From Gerris lacustris (lineage: Eukaryota; Arthropoda; Insecta; Hemiptera; Gerridae), in assembly GCA_951217055.1 (NCBI GenBank), contig OX578276.1, forward strand, positions 11,781,930-11,845,929: DNA of 64,000 bases, written 5' to 3'. Position numbers and translations under genes: made by a program. Positions 32,946-43,677 of the stretch are shown here, one piece after another. How positions within the stretch are numbered: position 1 is the first letter of the stretch; every line of letters begins with the position of its first letter. A model generated the notes under the pieces. That model had not been told where the DNA came from and did no database searches. It saw only the letters and a program-made list of their open reading frames with translations.

Positions 32946-33820
32946 TCATCCTCGGAATCTTGAGAATGGGGATTCTTTTCTTGCTCTCCTTCGATTGATA
33001 TCAATCTCCTCGACACACTGGGTGGCATCCAGTATAATATCCTTGTCTTCAGAGATGTAATTGAGGCATGCGTGCCCTTTGCAGGTTATGCAGATGATGG
33101 TGCATTTTATCCCTGCCTTCCTACAGGACCAAGCTTGCACCCATTTTACATGTGCACGATATGGAGTTGAGAAGTTCTTGAGGGGCCGGTGGATCAGTCG
33201 TTGTGATGGGAGTTAACCCATTGGTGGTTATTTTCCATCCCTATCTCTCTGGATCTAGTACATTACTTCTCCATACCTGCACCTGTAAATAAGCTCTGAA
33301 GGAGGGCTGGCGAGCAGCCGCTTCTGTTGGAGGCAAGGACGCCAAGTCGAAATTCTTTTTTGAAAGCGACCTCTCGAAGAGGTCAAACCTCACTTGATTA
33401 AGAGACTGCTGCTGCCACCCGTATACAAGGTCTTTATGAAGTGAAAGCCAGCCTCTGCAACTAGATCAGAGTTGCAATCGGGTCAAGAAAAATAGAGGCC
33501 TGATGAAGAAGGTTTTGGTCTGCCATGAATTTCTTGATCAATTTTAATTTCCCCTGGCGGAAAAATTAGGATGTGGTATCGCATCCCGTGAAGGCATGGA
33601 GAAACAGGGCATGCTTCCTCATGTCTTCAGGCAGCCGGCAATTTCTTGGACTGTAAACGACAGTTTGCTGGTTCTGCTTCCCGTGTTTGACGAGGAATAC
33701 GTTGGAGATGGGCCCTTCAGAGACAGCAACATCAAACGTAAGCAGTACCAAGAGATCGGTGTCCTCTCCCACTATGAAAACATTACCTCTATGAGTTTGG
33801 TATAAATGGCCCAACTTCAT
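32946..33820 (-). pseudogene. FEN/PIN-like nuclease + CXC family, copy A (C-terminal half)
   Basis: The N-terminal open part (33820-33566) reads VGEDTDLLVLL and HAFTGCDTTS. These resemble the acidic motifs of FEN/XPG-type PIN nucleases (DxD and GxD). After frameshifts come SLPPTEAAARQ, FRAYLQVQVW and a W-rich block, as in copy B. At 33140-32946 lies a Cys-rich CXC block (SCRKAGIKCTIICITCKGHAC). The same order is seen at 50300-52450. The N-terminal half is replaced by short repeats. A function in mobility is inferred only from copy number and decay. Confidence 0.6.
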
Positions 33821-33825
33821 GCTGG

Positions 33826-34125
33826 GCCGATTTTGACGGACTAAAAACCATTCGACGGTGAATTAAACACTTATTAAAGAAGCTAGGAGTATCATTTTCT
33901 GTAGGATGCGTTGTTTAGGAGTTGTAAGCGAAAAACTAAACAAAGAATCAACTTTTTTGCCAAGTTGGTAAAATTAGCCCAACTTTGAAAACCGATTGCG
34001 GCTAACCAGCTGGGCTGCTTTTGACGGACTAAAAACCATTCGACGGTGAATTTAATACTTATTAAAGAAGCTAGGAGCAATATTTTCTGTAGAATGCGTA
34101 GTTTAGGAGTTATAAGCGAAACACT
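33826..34125. repeat. Direct repeat, period about 187 bp
   Basis: GACGGACTAAAAACCATTCG followed by ACGGTGAATT and AAAGAAGCTAGGAG occurs at about 33836 and 34022, about 187 bp apart, with a few substitutions. It is non-coding and lies at the 5' side (minus strand) of copy A. Confidence 0.8.
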
Positions 34126-34333
34126 GAAAAAAGTGCGAACATTTCGTGGTTTATTGACTCCCAAAACTTCGCAAACACACAGGACTCTTATTTGGGATCC
34201 CCAAAAGGTATTAAAACACTTTCCAGCTTTGGACGATTTTTCGGGAAGCACGGCCTTTTTTTGGTCTAATTTGCCTGGCCTAAAAATCTAGGTTTGTCTT
34301 TTGAGGAGGCTAAACAAGTATTAAAAAATTATA
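34126..34333. other. No gene recognised
   Basis: Short spacer between the direct repeats and the AT-rich leader of the second Gypsy element. Confidence 0.3.
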
Positions 34334-34849
34334 TATTATTTTAATTAGAAAAATAAGTTACAAAGAATATAATTGTTATTATATTTCAATAAATATAAAC
34401 AAAATTTTTTTTCATTTTTATCATATTTAAATAAAAATATTATTTTTTTATTTAAATAAAAATGTATTTTCTTATTTATCATAAGAAAAATATTATTTTA
34501 ATTAAAAAACTAAGTAATAAAGAATATAATTATTACTATATTTCATTAAAAATAAACTGAGAAAAAATATTTTTCCTTCTATTACACTTAAACAAAAATA
34601 TTATTATTTCATTTAAATAAAAATTCATTTTCTTATTGATCATAAGAAAAATATTATTTTAATTAAAAACCAAGGGACTTGGATAATATAAATTATTACT
34701 ATACTTAATTAAAAACAAATCTAAAAAAATATATATTTTATTCTTTATTATAAAAAATATTATATAGACTAAAAACTCAATTGCTTGGATAATAAAATTA
34801 ATATTACATTTTATTAAAAATAAAATAAGACATTAAATAAATACATTAC
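34334..34849. repeat. AT-rich leader with tandem repeats (period about 160 bp)
   Basis: ATTATTTTAATTA blocks at 34334, 34492 and 34653 start similar units (AAAGAATATAATTATTACTATATTTCATTAAAAATAAA). They precede the second Gypsy gag ATG at 34850. A leader or LTR remnant of that element is likely. Confidence 0.6.
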
Positions 34850-35777
34850 ATGTCAATTGAGAAATTAACAAACTTATTTGACAATATATCCATAGATAGT
34901 ACAGATTTAGAATTATCAGTAACAAGTAGTAGAATAATACCAACTATGACTACTACAGTTGATTACAATTTATTAAAACTATACATAGAAACCATTCCGC
35001 ATTATGACGGTAATCCACACACATTATCATTGTTTTTGAATAATGTAGGAAATTTGATGACACAATTTAATGGTAACGAGGCGTTAAAAGCGTTTTTAAT
35101 AAGAGCAGTTATTAGCAAGCTTACAGGTAGAGCACTATTACTTATCGGATCTCGTATCGAGCTTAATTCTTGGGCAGAAATTAAAAAAGCTTTAACCGAA
35201 TGCTTCGGTGATCAACGCGATATAGACTGTTAAGTGCAAGACCTAATTATACTAAGATCCAGTAAAAAGGACACTCCGTACCAATTCGGGATGCGTTGTC
35301 AAGACGCGAGATGTTTAATCATTTCAAAGCTTAACTAACACCTTAGATATCGATCCGGCAGAGAAACTCGTAAGAATTAAGAACTGTAATGACTTAGCAT
35401 TGACCACATTTATCAGGGGTTTGCCAAGTTCCCTTCAAACAATTATTAGATTGAGAAACCCTGATAGTTTAGAAAAGGCAATGGGTCATATAGTCGAGGA
35501 AGAGAATTTCTTATATGCAACTAGACAAATGAACCAATTAAATATTTCAAGCAATACTCCTCAACAAAAGTTTGTCCCAAATGGTCATACAAATAGCTCA
35601 CAACCACTGTCTTACCTCGTAGTCCGAAATAGAGGGGACAATAAAACAAACACGACTACAATTCAGAATTATTCGAAAACTCCATCTCAAAATCCAAAAT
35701 TGGGATATCAAGCAAATCGTAACTATCCGCCTCAAAATGGGTTTTTCCAAAACCATCAAGCCCAGAACACACAATAG
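34850..35777 (+). pseudogene. Gag of the second errantivirus-like Gypsy element
   Basis: The first segment (34850-35233) reads IETIPHYDGNPHTLSLFLNNVG and FGDQRDID, matching the gypsy/17.6-type capsid gag. A stop and frameshift follow. The segment 35400-35777 continues with TFIRGLPSSLQTIIRLRNPDSLEKA and an Asn/Gln-rich tail without a zinc knuckle. It is related to, but diverged from, the gag at 16046. Several lesions make it inactive. Confidence 0.8.
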
Positions 35778-36057
35778 CCAATAAGTCAGCAACAGAATAA
35801 AAATTTCAATCAAGCTCCATATTCCCGGCAATTCGATCGAAATAATTCTAATAATTATACCCCAACACTATGAGTATCTCTACTCCAAATACAATATATA
35901 ATGCAATCGAAGCCGACGACTTCGGTATTCCTGAAAATGACGAAATTAATTTGTGTCCAGATCCAAATGATACCGAAAAGGAACAAGAGAATAATGATCA
36001 TGAAATTTCCGAAAGCGATCATTTTTTAGGGTAAAAAGCCTCGGAAATAATTTTCAA

Positions 36058-36261
36058 ATGTTAAACCTATCAAATAAATTTAGTGATTTACCATATGCAA
36101 TCTTACCTAAATATAATTTAAAAATTCTTATTGGTAGTGGAAGCAGTAAATCATTTGTCAGACCTAATGTAGCCCATACATATTTCAAAGATTTAATTGT
36201 AGATGACCCGTATCAAATAACTACCGCTCATGGAAACTCCATAGAAAAATATATTAAATAG
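36058..36261 (+). pseudogene. Retroviral-type aspartic protease, active site lost
   Basis: The frame encodes LPYAILPKYNLKILIGSGSS KSFV. Related Gypsy proteases have IDTGSS here, so the catalytic Asp is replaced by Gly. The surrounding residues and the following VAHTYFKDL...ITTAHGNSI fit the protease-to-RT region. With the Asp gone the enzyme cannot work. Confidence 0.65.
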
Positions 36262-36589
36262 ATTCTAATATTCCTTCCCAAAAAATCAAATTAAACCTTT
36301 TCAGGCGCATAAAAAATCTCTTTATATTATTCCTCCCAGGCCAGAAAAACTTATAAAAATAAAACTAATAACTTATAATAATAAATAATAACTTAGTAAT
36401 TCCCAAATGTCTTGTAAATGTTAATAATTTTGAGGCATATTGTACGGTTATTAACTCAACTGAAAATGCAATCGAATTGTATCAGGAAGAATCTATATTC
36501 GCTGAAAAATATATCCAATTGGATGTCCCCACTTATATTTGAACAGTAGTCACTGTAAAAAGATTAAGGTTAACGAATTACAATAAACA

Positions 36590-36870
36590 AAAGATCATTT
36601 GAATAAAGAGAAAGAAATTGATATAACACAGTTGGTTCAAGAATATTCTGATATATCCCACGGTAACGATAAACCTTCAACGTTCACCAATTCAGTGAAA
36701 AATCATATTAGTACTTAAGACGAAATACCAGTCAACTCAGAAACCTATTATAGGCATCCATTACGAACCTCAGTAAAACAGAGGTAGAAAATAAAATCCA
36801 CGATATGTTGAGACAAAATATAAATATGACACCAGAAATTCAATGTGAAGACAATCCGATAAATGTTAGA
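36590..36870 (+). pseudogene. Gypsy RT N-terminal remnant
   Basis: Frameshifted pieces resemble the entry into a Gypsy reverse transcriptase: LVQEYSDIS, a STxDEIPVNSETY block and a region reading EVENKIHDML in another frame. The catalytic YxDD core and RNase H are deleted, since integrase-like sequence starts within 200 bp. Confidence 0.55.
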
Positions 36871-36916
36871 GTCCCATGTAAAGTAGCAGACGGTGAGATA
36901 GTCAATTCGCCTTTAT

Positions 36917-37783
36917 ATGAAATACTTTAAGGAGTCAGAAATTAACTTTGTTAGGTTTACTAAAAAAATAGTATCTAATGATGAAACTTCAGAAATAATA
37001 AATAATTATTATGTCGGAAAAGCCAACTATAAAGGAGGAAACCTTAAACAAAAATTAAAACCTTATACTATTGGCCAAATCAAAAAGAATCTATTCAGAA
37101 ATTCATTAATAATAGTGAAATTTGCCAAATCGCCAAATATGATAGAAGATCATTAAAATTAGAATTTAATATCACCCTTACGGCTGTTAGACCGTTAGAA
37201 ATACTTCATATTGATAGCATAAATTTGGTAAGCCACAAATTTTTAACAATTATTGACACCTCAAAATATGCGCAAGCTTATAAATTAGACTCAGAACAAA
37301 GTAATCCATGCCTTAATAACGTACAATAACTATACATTCAGTAACTAAACCAGCTCCAGTAAATATCCTGGACGGGCATTTAGATCCGGAATCCCCCTTC
37401 AATATGAACTTATATCAGCAGCTTGTAAATGACTACATACAGAGTCAAAGAGAAAAAAAAAAAAAACTTAAGTATTGATAATTACAAAGCTAAGGTAATT
37501 GGAACCGCAAAAAAAGATAGAGAACACCTTCAAAATATACCAGAGAAAGTATATGTTAAAATCAAGCAGAAACAGAGCAAATATAAACAGGAAATCTCAT
37601 TCTGTTAACAAAATGCTAAAAACAACCCAAAAAGAACTTAAGGCAAGAAGAAATCATAAGGCAATATTTAAAAACCTTAGAGTTAAAATTAAAGATAATG
37701 TTGTTCTGGATCGCAGCAGGACACAAGATAAAAGACGTCACAAATTACTCGGGTGTCCTCCCTATCAAATTGGGCCCTGCTAA
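36917..37783 (+). pseudogene. Gypsy integrase remnant
   Basis: Pieces in several frames. LKLEFNI then AVRPLEILHIDS and KFLTIIDT at about 37150-37262 include the first catalytic Asp block of integrase (HIDS...FLTIIDTxSKYAQAY). A C-terminal part at 37499-37783 has RVKIKDNVVLDRSR and KLLGCPPYQIGPC, the small barrel-type end of Gypsy integrases. Many shifts and stops are present. Confidence 0.65.
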
Positions 37784-37959
37784 CTTCCAACTTCCCACCA
37801 TACATTTATCCATTATTATAATTTAAGGCCACTTTATGAAGAATATAAATATTTAAATTTTCAATATATAATATTTTGTCAAATAGTACTGTTTTATAAT
37901 AATGACAAAACTAGTTACTGTACGATCATAGAATTTACAAAAAAATATTATAAGGAATA

Positions 37960-38142
37960 AAATTAGTAATATAAATGTTAATCAATTTAAGACTAGATTT
38001 AGGAGAGGTGCTATAAACGGGTTAGGAAGTCTTATAAAAGCTATTACCGGTAATTTAGATGCCGAAGACGCTTTGAAGTATGATAAAGTCATAGAACACA
38101 TCAAGACTAACGAGCTATTAAAAACTATAAAAAGCTATTAAA
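37960..38142 (+). pseudogene. Envelope fragment of errantivirus / baculovirus-F type
   Basis: A frame of about 60 codons ending at TAA 38140-38142 carries a polybasic cleavage-like site followed by a Gly/hydrophobic stretch and a conserved Asn-Leu-Asp-Ala block. This pattern marks the F-protein-like envelope of insect errantiviruses. Only this central piece remains. It stops directly at the junction with the polymerase B segments. It is an old, incomplete copy with no function. Confidence 0.6.
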
Positions 38143-38143
38143 T

Positions 38144-39683
38144 CAGAGAAAAGTTCACTCATTTAAGACAGAGAAACATCCACGAGGAGGAATGCGTTGA
38201 AGCTTATAGTGGCGTGAGTCGCAAATGTAATAGTACATTGGATAGCCTGTACATACACACACGTCACGAGGAGAGCTGTGGACGTGTCTCCCCATTAAGA
38301 CAAGGGGAACCATCGACAAGTGAGCTTAATTCTGTAAGACGGAACCAGGATCTAGTACAAGAATATGAAACTGCTTACGAGGGGCGGATTAAATCATATG
38401 TTATTCGCTCCAACGAAATTGATACTTTAAGCAAGTTTTTTTATTCTGTGCTAGATCGGGTTGTAGAGCTTTTACGAAGAGACCTGGTGGCACAAGGGGG
38501 TTTAAAAGAGGATTTCGTGGTCGATTGCTCCATTTCTAATTTTCACGGTGAGGGGATGGAATTTAATTTCAAAACTGCTAACACTCCTGTGGATATGGCC
38601 ACGCCTTTAGAAGTGTTTGTGAGAACAAAACTTTAAAGAAGTAGCTGGGTTTTGAACGGTGTGGATGGCCTAAGAGTTAAAATTAACAAGTTCTCCCCCC
38701 TACAAGGTTCTTCCTATCTACCCCTCCCGCCGTCCATACAAAAAAAGAAAGCAGTAATAAATTTCGACAACAAGGACCGTAAATGCTTTAAATACGCAGT
38801 TCTCACACCCCTTCTGGGAGGGATACGTCCTGGGAGTGTTAGGCAGATAACGCAACTCCAACATAACATCAGGTTTGATATTAAATTCCCTCCCTCCCCC
38901 GAGGATATTAATATGTTTGAGGAGGATAATAATATATCCATAAATATTTATGGACTTGAAAATGAAAAAATATGTAAAAACATCTAAGGCTCACAAAACA
39001 GGAGAGAGATATCCATCGAGATTTGCTTTTAATCACCGAAACATTACGTGAAACCCCATGGCAGAAATAGCTAATTTGGAGGTGAAAAGCCATTTTGCTT
39101 ATATATCAAATCTCTCCTGTCTTGTTAGCCGATAAATTCTGCCCACCAATAATAAATTTCTCCCCACCATGGGGCAAAGGGGTTTTGTAGAAGGTGTCTT
39201 ACCCACTTTCAAAAGGCTGCGAGAGTGGAACTTCCGCTTGATAAACCATAGTTGGAGTTCGAGAACTTTGGTCACCAGAATCGTGTACCCTTCGTCGTTT
39301 ATGCTGACTTTGAGAATATCCTTACCCCTATAAATGGTTGTACACCTTCACCAACAACGTCATTTTCAAGTCCATACCAGTTGCACACTCCCATGTCTTC
39401 CTGTGGCTATGTGAAACCATCGACAGAGGTAGAACATATTCCTCTACCTTTCTCGACTAAACGGTTCATATACAGGGGGGAGAATGCACCAGCAATATTT
39501 ATGGATTATTTAACTGAGGTGGCTAGGGGTCTAGACTCGCTACCTAAAAAACCTATAGTAATGAGAGAGGAAGACCAAGAGGCGTTCCATACCGCTACAC
39601 ATTGTTACCTTTGCTTGAAACCTTTCTCAGAAGGAGAGAGTCCCGTACGCGATCATCGTCACGTTATAGGTTGTTGTACAGGT
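38144..39683 (+). pseudogene. Polinton-type DNA polymerase B gene, copy A (N-terminal half)
   Basis: Starts abruptly in the zinc-finger part (EKFTHLRQRNIHEE, then RKCNSTLDSLYIHTRHEESC). The spacer domain (38334-38636) ends in an in-frame TAA that is shared by all three copies, and the same frame continues to 38987 (FSPLQGSSYLPLPPSI, EEDNNISINIYGLE). At 39252-39686 the exonuclease start appears: FVVYADFENIL (the DxE motif Exo I of protein-primed B polymerases), then HCYLCLKPF...VRDHRHVIG, a CxxC...H..H insert of PolB type 2. The rest is missing because copy B follows directly. Confidence 0.75.
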
Positions 39684-41950
39684 TGAGCTGTGGACGTGTC
39701 TCCCCATTAAGACAAGGGGAACCATCGACAAGTGAGCTTAATTCTGTAAGACGGAACCAGGATCTAGTACAAGAATATGAAACTGCTTACGAGGGGCGGA
39801 TAAATCATATTTTATTCGCTCCAACGAATTGATACTTTAAGCAAGTTTTTTTATTCTGTGCTAGATCGGGTTGTAGAGCTTTTACGAAGAGACCTGGTGG
39901 CACAAGGGGGTTTAAAAGAGGATTTCGTGGTCGATTGCTCCATTTCTAATTTTCACGGTGAGGGGATGGAATTTAATTTCAAAACTGCTAACACTCCTGT
40001 GGATATGGCCACGCCTTTAGAAGTGTTTGTGAGAACAAAACTTTAAAGAAGTAGCTGGGTTTTGAACGGTGTGGATGGCCTAAGAGTTAAAATTAACAAG
40101 TTCTCCCCCCTACAAGGTTCGTCCTATCTACCCCTCCCGCCATCCATACAAAAAAAAGCAGTAATAAATTTCGACAACAAGGACCGTAAATGCTTTAAAT
40201 ACGCAGTTCTCACACCCCAACTGGGAAAAGATCCGTTCTAGGAGTGTTAGATAGATTACGCAACTCCAACATAACATCAGGTTTGATATTAAATTCCCTC
40301 CCTCCCCCGAGGATATTAATATGTTTAAGGAGGATAATAATATATCCATAAATATTTATGGACTTGAAAATGAAAAAATAGGTCATCTAAGGCTCACAAA
40401 ACAGGAGAGAGATATCCATCGAGATTTGCTTTTAATCACCGAAACACTATGTGAAACCCCATGGCGGAAATAGCTAATTGGGAGGTGAAAAGCCATTTTG
40501 CTTATATATCAAACCTCTCCTGTCTTGTTAGCCGATAAATTTGTGCCCACCATGGGGCAAAGGGGTTTTGTAGAAGGTGTCTTACCCACTTTCAAAAGGC
40601 TGCGAGAGTGGAGTTCGACCATACGTGGAGTTCGAGAACTTTGGTCGCCAGAATCGTGTACCCTTCGTCGTTTATGGTGACTTTGAGAGTATCCTATTAT
40701 ATCATCTCATGTATATCACTTCGTTTCGTTGATTCTTTCCGATTTATGTCAGCGAGTCTCGAGCAGCTTGCCGATAATTTACCATCTCCTTCCTTCAAAA
40801 ATATGATAAAGTTTTATTCTGGCGAGAAGCTCTAGCTTATGATGAGAAAAGGAGTATATCCGTATGATTTCATAGATTCGTGGGAGAAACTGAATGAAAC
40901 TCATCTCCCCCCTCGGCAGAAATTTTACAACCAATTGAAGCCAGAGGAGTGTAGTGAGGAGGACTATGACCATGCGATGAAAGTGTGGACCACGTTTCAA
41001 TGCCAAAACTTAGGGGGCTACGCCGATCTGTATGTGAAGTCGGATGTTCTCCTCTTAAGTGATGTTTTTGAGGCATTTAGAGAGGTTACTCTGGCATCAC
41101 ATAGAATTGATCCGACATGGTATTGGTATTACACCGCCCCCGGCATGGTGTGGGACGTACACGAAAGATTTAGTCATTTGCGCTAACGATAATTCTCATA
41201 TTGTTAAACTAACCAGGTACTATATACACGTAGGGAAGTGTCATTCTGGTGAATTGATTAAGGCCTCGAATAAACCAATTAGAGGTCGACCAAGAAGTCA
41301 TGGAAATGAGAGGAGTGCGCTAGGGTCGTCATGTACAGTCAGTTTTTGATATAATAGACCACGGTCAAAAAACACAGTGTTGTTCTTCTGTTATTAATAA
41401 TTTTATTTTTGATAACTTCTATATTTTTTGCAACAGGCAACACTGTACCTGATAAGAAATCACTAATAATATACGTTAATATTTTTATATTATAATTTAT
41501 TGATTATTCATAATAATATTCTTTAAATCTAAATCGATATTCTTGTTCCTTAATCTATTTTTTTTCTTCCTCTTTATTTCTGAGTTTGATTTGGATTTAG
41601 AACAGTTGTGACTATAGTTCGTGCTGTATAAAAACAAACAAAACAGGAAACCTAACAGATTGGAAACCTTCCTGTTGTTATTCGTGAGATTTGACATAAC
41701 TGGGCATGTCATACAAACTAGGAATGGTTATTGTCTTAGCACCCGACTGTACTGACTTCGGCACTACTCGGAACTTCCGATTTTAAACGAAGTTAAGCTT
41801 TCCGTTTCTCCCGTGTTCATGACTTCTTGGTCGACCTCTAGTAAGCTGAATATTCACGGTAAAATTATATATGCTCAAAAAAGAAATTTCCAGTTAACGG
41901 GTGAAGCATCATATGAAGACCTTATATCGAGGAAATCTTTACAACATTGA
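39684..41950 (+). pseudogene. Polinton-type DNA polymerase B gene, copy B (deleted, MITE-interrupted)
   Basis: Begins at the equivalent of 38274 in copy A and is nearly identical to it for about 360 bp, then in long stretches to about 40680. A deletion then removes the exonuclease part: after the FVVYGDFESIL-like region it jumps to YYIISCISLRFVDSFRF. Next come LMMRKGVYPYDFIDSWEKL, DLYVKSDVLLLSDVFEAF and YTAPGMVWD, all typical of type-2 B polymerases. A second deletion removes the palm and joins an unrecognised C-terminal piece (HVGKCHSGELIK). A 557-bp MITE (41282-41838) splits that tail. A GTAAGT donor ends the unit near 41958. Confidence 0.75.
41282..41838. mobile_element. TA-flanked MITE inside polymerase copy B
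   Basis: The 21-bp terminal inverted repeat begins GAGGTCGACCAAGAAGTC. The element is flanked by TA on both sides. Copy C (near 44892) has the same sequence without the element (CAAATTAGTAAGCTG), which gives the exact empty site and proves a TA target duplication. It has no coding capacity. It is probably of the Tc1/mariner group. Confidence 0.92.
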
Positions 41951-42332
41951 AATAGGGTAAGTCTCTTTTATTAATGTTAAATAAACTTCCTATATTTGCA
42001 GCAGAAAGTGTGCGTGTTTAACATTCTAATGTGATTTCACAATGGATCCCTTAAAATTTTACAACTTTCACATCCCTTCTCTCCTTCTAAGAGTAGGGGG
42101 GATTGAAAAATCTATACATGGAGCTTCTTTTACTAATTTTTATCTGTACTTACAACTGTAAACTTACATAGTATAGCTTATCTAAGATCCTAATTCTAGA
42201 CATTTCTCGAATACATTAGTAATGTAAGTATCTCCCCTCTGTGTTATAATTTTGAACCTAGTTTATGTATATGATTTAATATAGGTATATTTATTCTCAG
42301 GCTAATACGTTTGATTGTTGTTTTTATTCTAG

Positions 42333-42602
42333 ATGTCCTTCCTTCAACTGTGCCGAGAAGCTTGCAAGCAAAGAGAAACTATCTCGTTCACCAATGTTAA
42401 ACCGGGAGAATATCATTTGAAAACGATGACTCGAACATCCACGTCGTTAGGACCTTCTCTATCTATAGAAATAGAGATTAACGAGGGAGAGATAAGACGA
42501 TTATATCTTCCAGGACGCTTGGCAGACCGTATATACCCTCATATTCCAGAGGATGTTCGCGAGTATCCTAGAACAGTAATCTACCGCGGAAAACCAACCA
42601 AG
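42333..42602 (+). CDS. First exon: small beta-rich N-terminal domain of the polymerase B gene (copy C)
   Basis: ATG 42333 follows a pyrimidine tract and TCTAG. The 90-codon exon ends at AAG/GTGCGT and joins exon 2 at 42782 in frame (GKPTK then AYVSFAGYG). The protein has FTNVKPGEYHLKTMTR, then TSLGPSLSIEIEINEGEIRRLYLPGRLA and VIYRGKPTK. Alternating hydrophobic residues suggest a beta-barrel, perhaps an OB-fold single-strand-DNA binder, but this is inference. A related sequence (KSRYGESLLATL...VFLPQR...LIYKG) occurs at 48367. The frame is intact. The continuation of the frame past 42602 is intron. Confidence 0.55.
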
Positions 42603-42781
42603 GTGCGTTTAAAATCGACTTTGGCAACTAAAAGAAATCATGTAGAATGTATGTATGTATATAGATAGCTGACGATGTTTGTATTTATACTTCTTTTTTC
42701 TAATATTTGAAAAAGAATTAGCAAGTTATATTTCACTTGGCTTCTATATTTTATTTCTAATTGATTTATCTATTTTTACAG

Positions 42782-43677
42782 GCATATGTCAGTTTTGCGG
42801 GTTATGGCTGGTGCACTCCTTTTCATCCTACGAAGACACGTGTGAGAAGTCCTCACTTCAAATTTAGGGAAGGTCTAGTCCCCCACCCCAAGCACCCCCT
42901 GGTAAGAGAATCCTCAAGCCGAGAGTGTAATCGTTGCGGAATAGCTTTTGAACTCCTTTGTGGTCTTCTAAAACATGAGGAATCGTTCAGGGAGAATTCT
43001 CCGCCCAGCTCTCTTCTTAAATGCAATATTTGTAAATGGTTGTTTTCGAGCCCTAATTATTATCTAGTCCACGAGTCATTGTGTATAAACCTCGCCTGCT
43101 CTAAATGCGGTAAACTTTTCTCTGCTAATAATGACAAATTAAGACACGAACGTGTATGTCACGGAGTATTCGAGTGCAGACGGTCCAGAGAAAAGTTCAC
43201 TCATTTAAGACAGAGAAACATCCACGAGGAGGGATGCGTTGAAGCTTATAGTGGCGTGTGTCGCAAATGTAATAGTACATTGGATTACCTGTACATACAC
43301 ACACGTCACGAGGAGAGCTGTGGACGTGTCTCCCCATTAAGACAAGGGGAACCATCGACAAGTGAGCTTAATTCTGTAATACGGAACCAGGATCTAGTAC
43401 AAGAATATGAAACTGCTTACGAGGGGCGGATTAAATCATATGTTATTCGCTCCAACGAAATTGATACTTTAAGCAAGTTTTTCGATTCTGTGCTAGATCG
43501 GGTAGTAGAGCTTTTACGAAGAGATCTGGTGGCAGAGGGGGGTTTAAAAGTGAATTTCGTGGTCGATGGCTCCTTTTCTAATTTTCACGGTGAGGGGATG
43601 GAATTTAATTTCAAAACTGCTGACACTCCTGTGGATATGGCCACGCCTTTAGAAGTGTTTGTGAGAACAAACCTTTA
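42782..43677 (+). CDS. Second exon: C2HC finger array and spacer domain of polymerase B gene (copy C)
   Basis: Starts after TTTTTACAG. Five cysteine fingers follow: CNRCGIAF..., CNICKWLF...HESLC, CSKCGKLF...HERVC, CRRSREKF...HEEGC (degenerate, second Cys lost) and CRKCNSTL...HEESC. Most have C-x2-C-x~12-H-x4-C spacing. They are followed by a spacer domain (YEGRIKSYVIRSNEIDTL, GMEFNFKTADTPVDM). The frame ends at TAA 43675-43677, at the same point where copies A and B have their in-frame stop. So either this is a real protein end or all three inherited one nonsense mutation. The same frame resumes behind the stop in copies A and B. Confidence 0.6.

Noticed and set aside
41497..41712. 71-codon minus-strand frame inside the MITE
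   Set aside because: Lys/Asn-rich frame from AT-rich sequence, in an element of MITE size and ends.
41741..41820. 5S rRNA-like text (GAAGTTAAGC)
   Set aside because: Only a short match; the internal control region and flanking structure of a 5S gene are absent.
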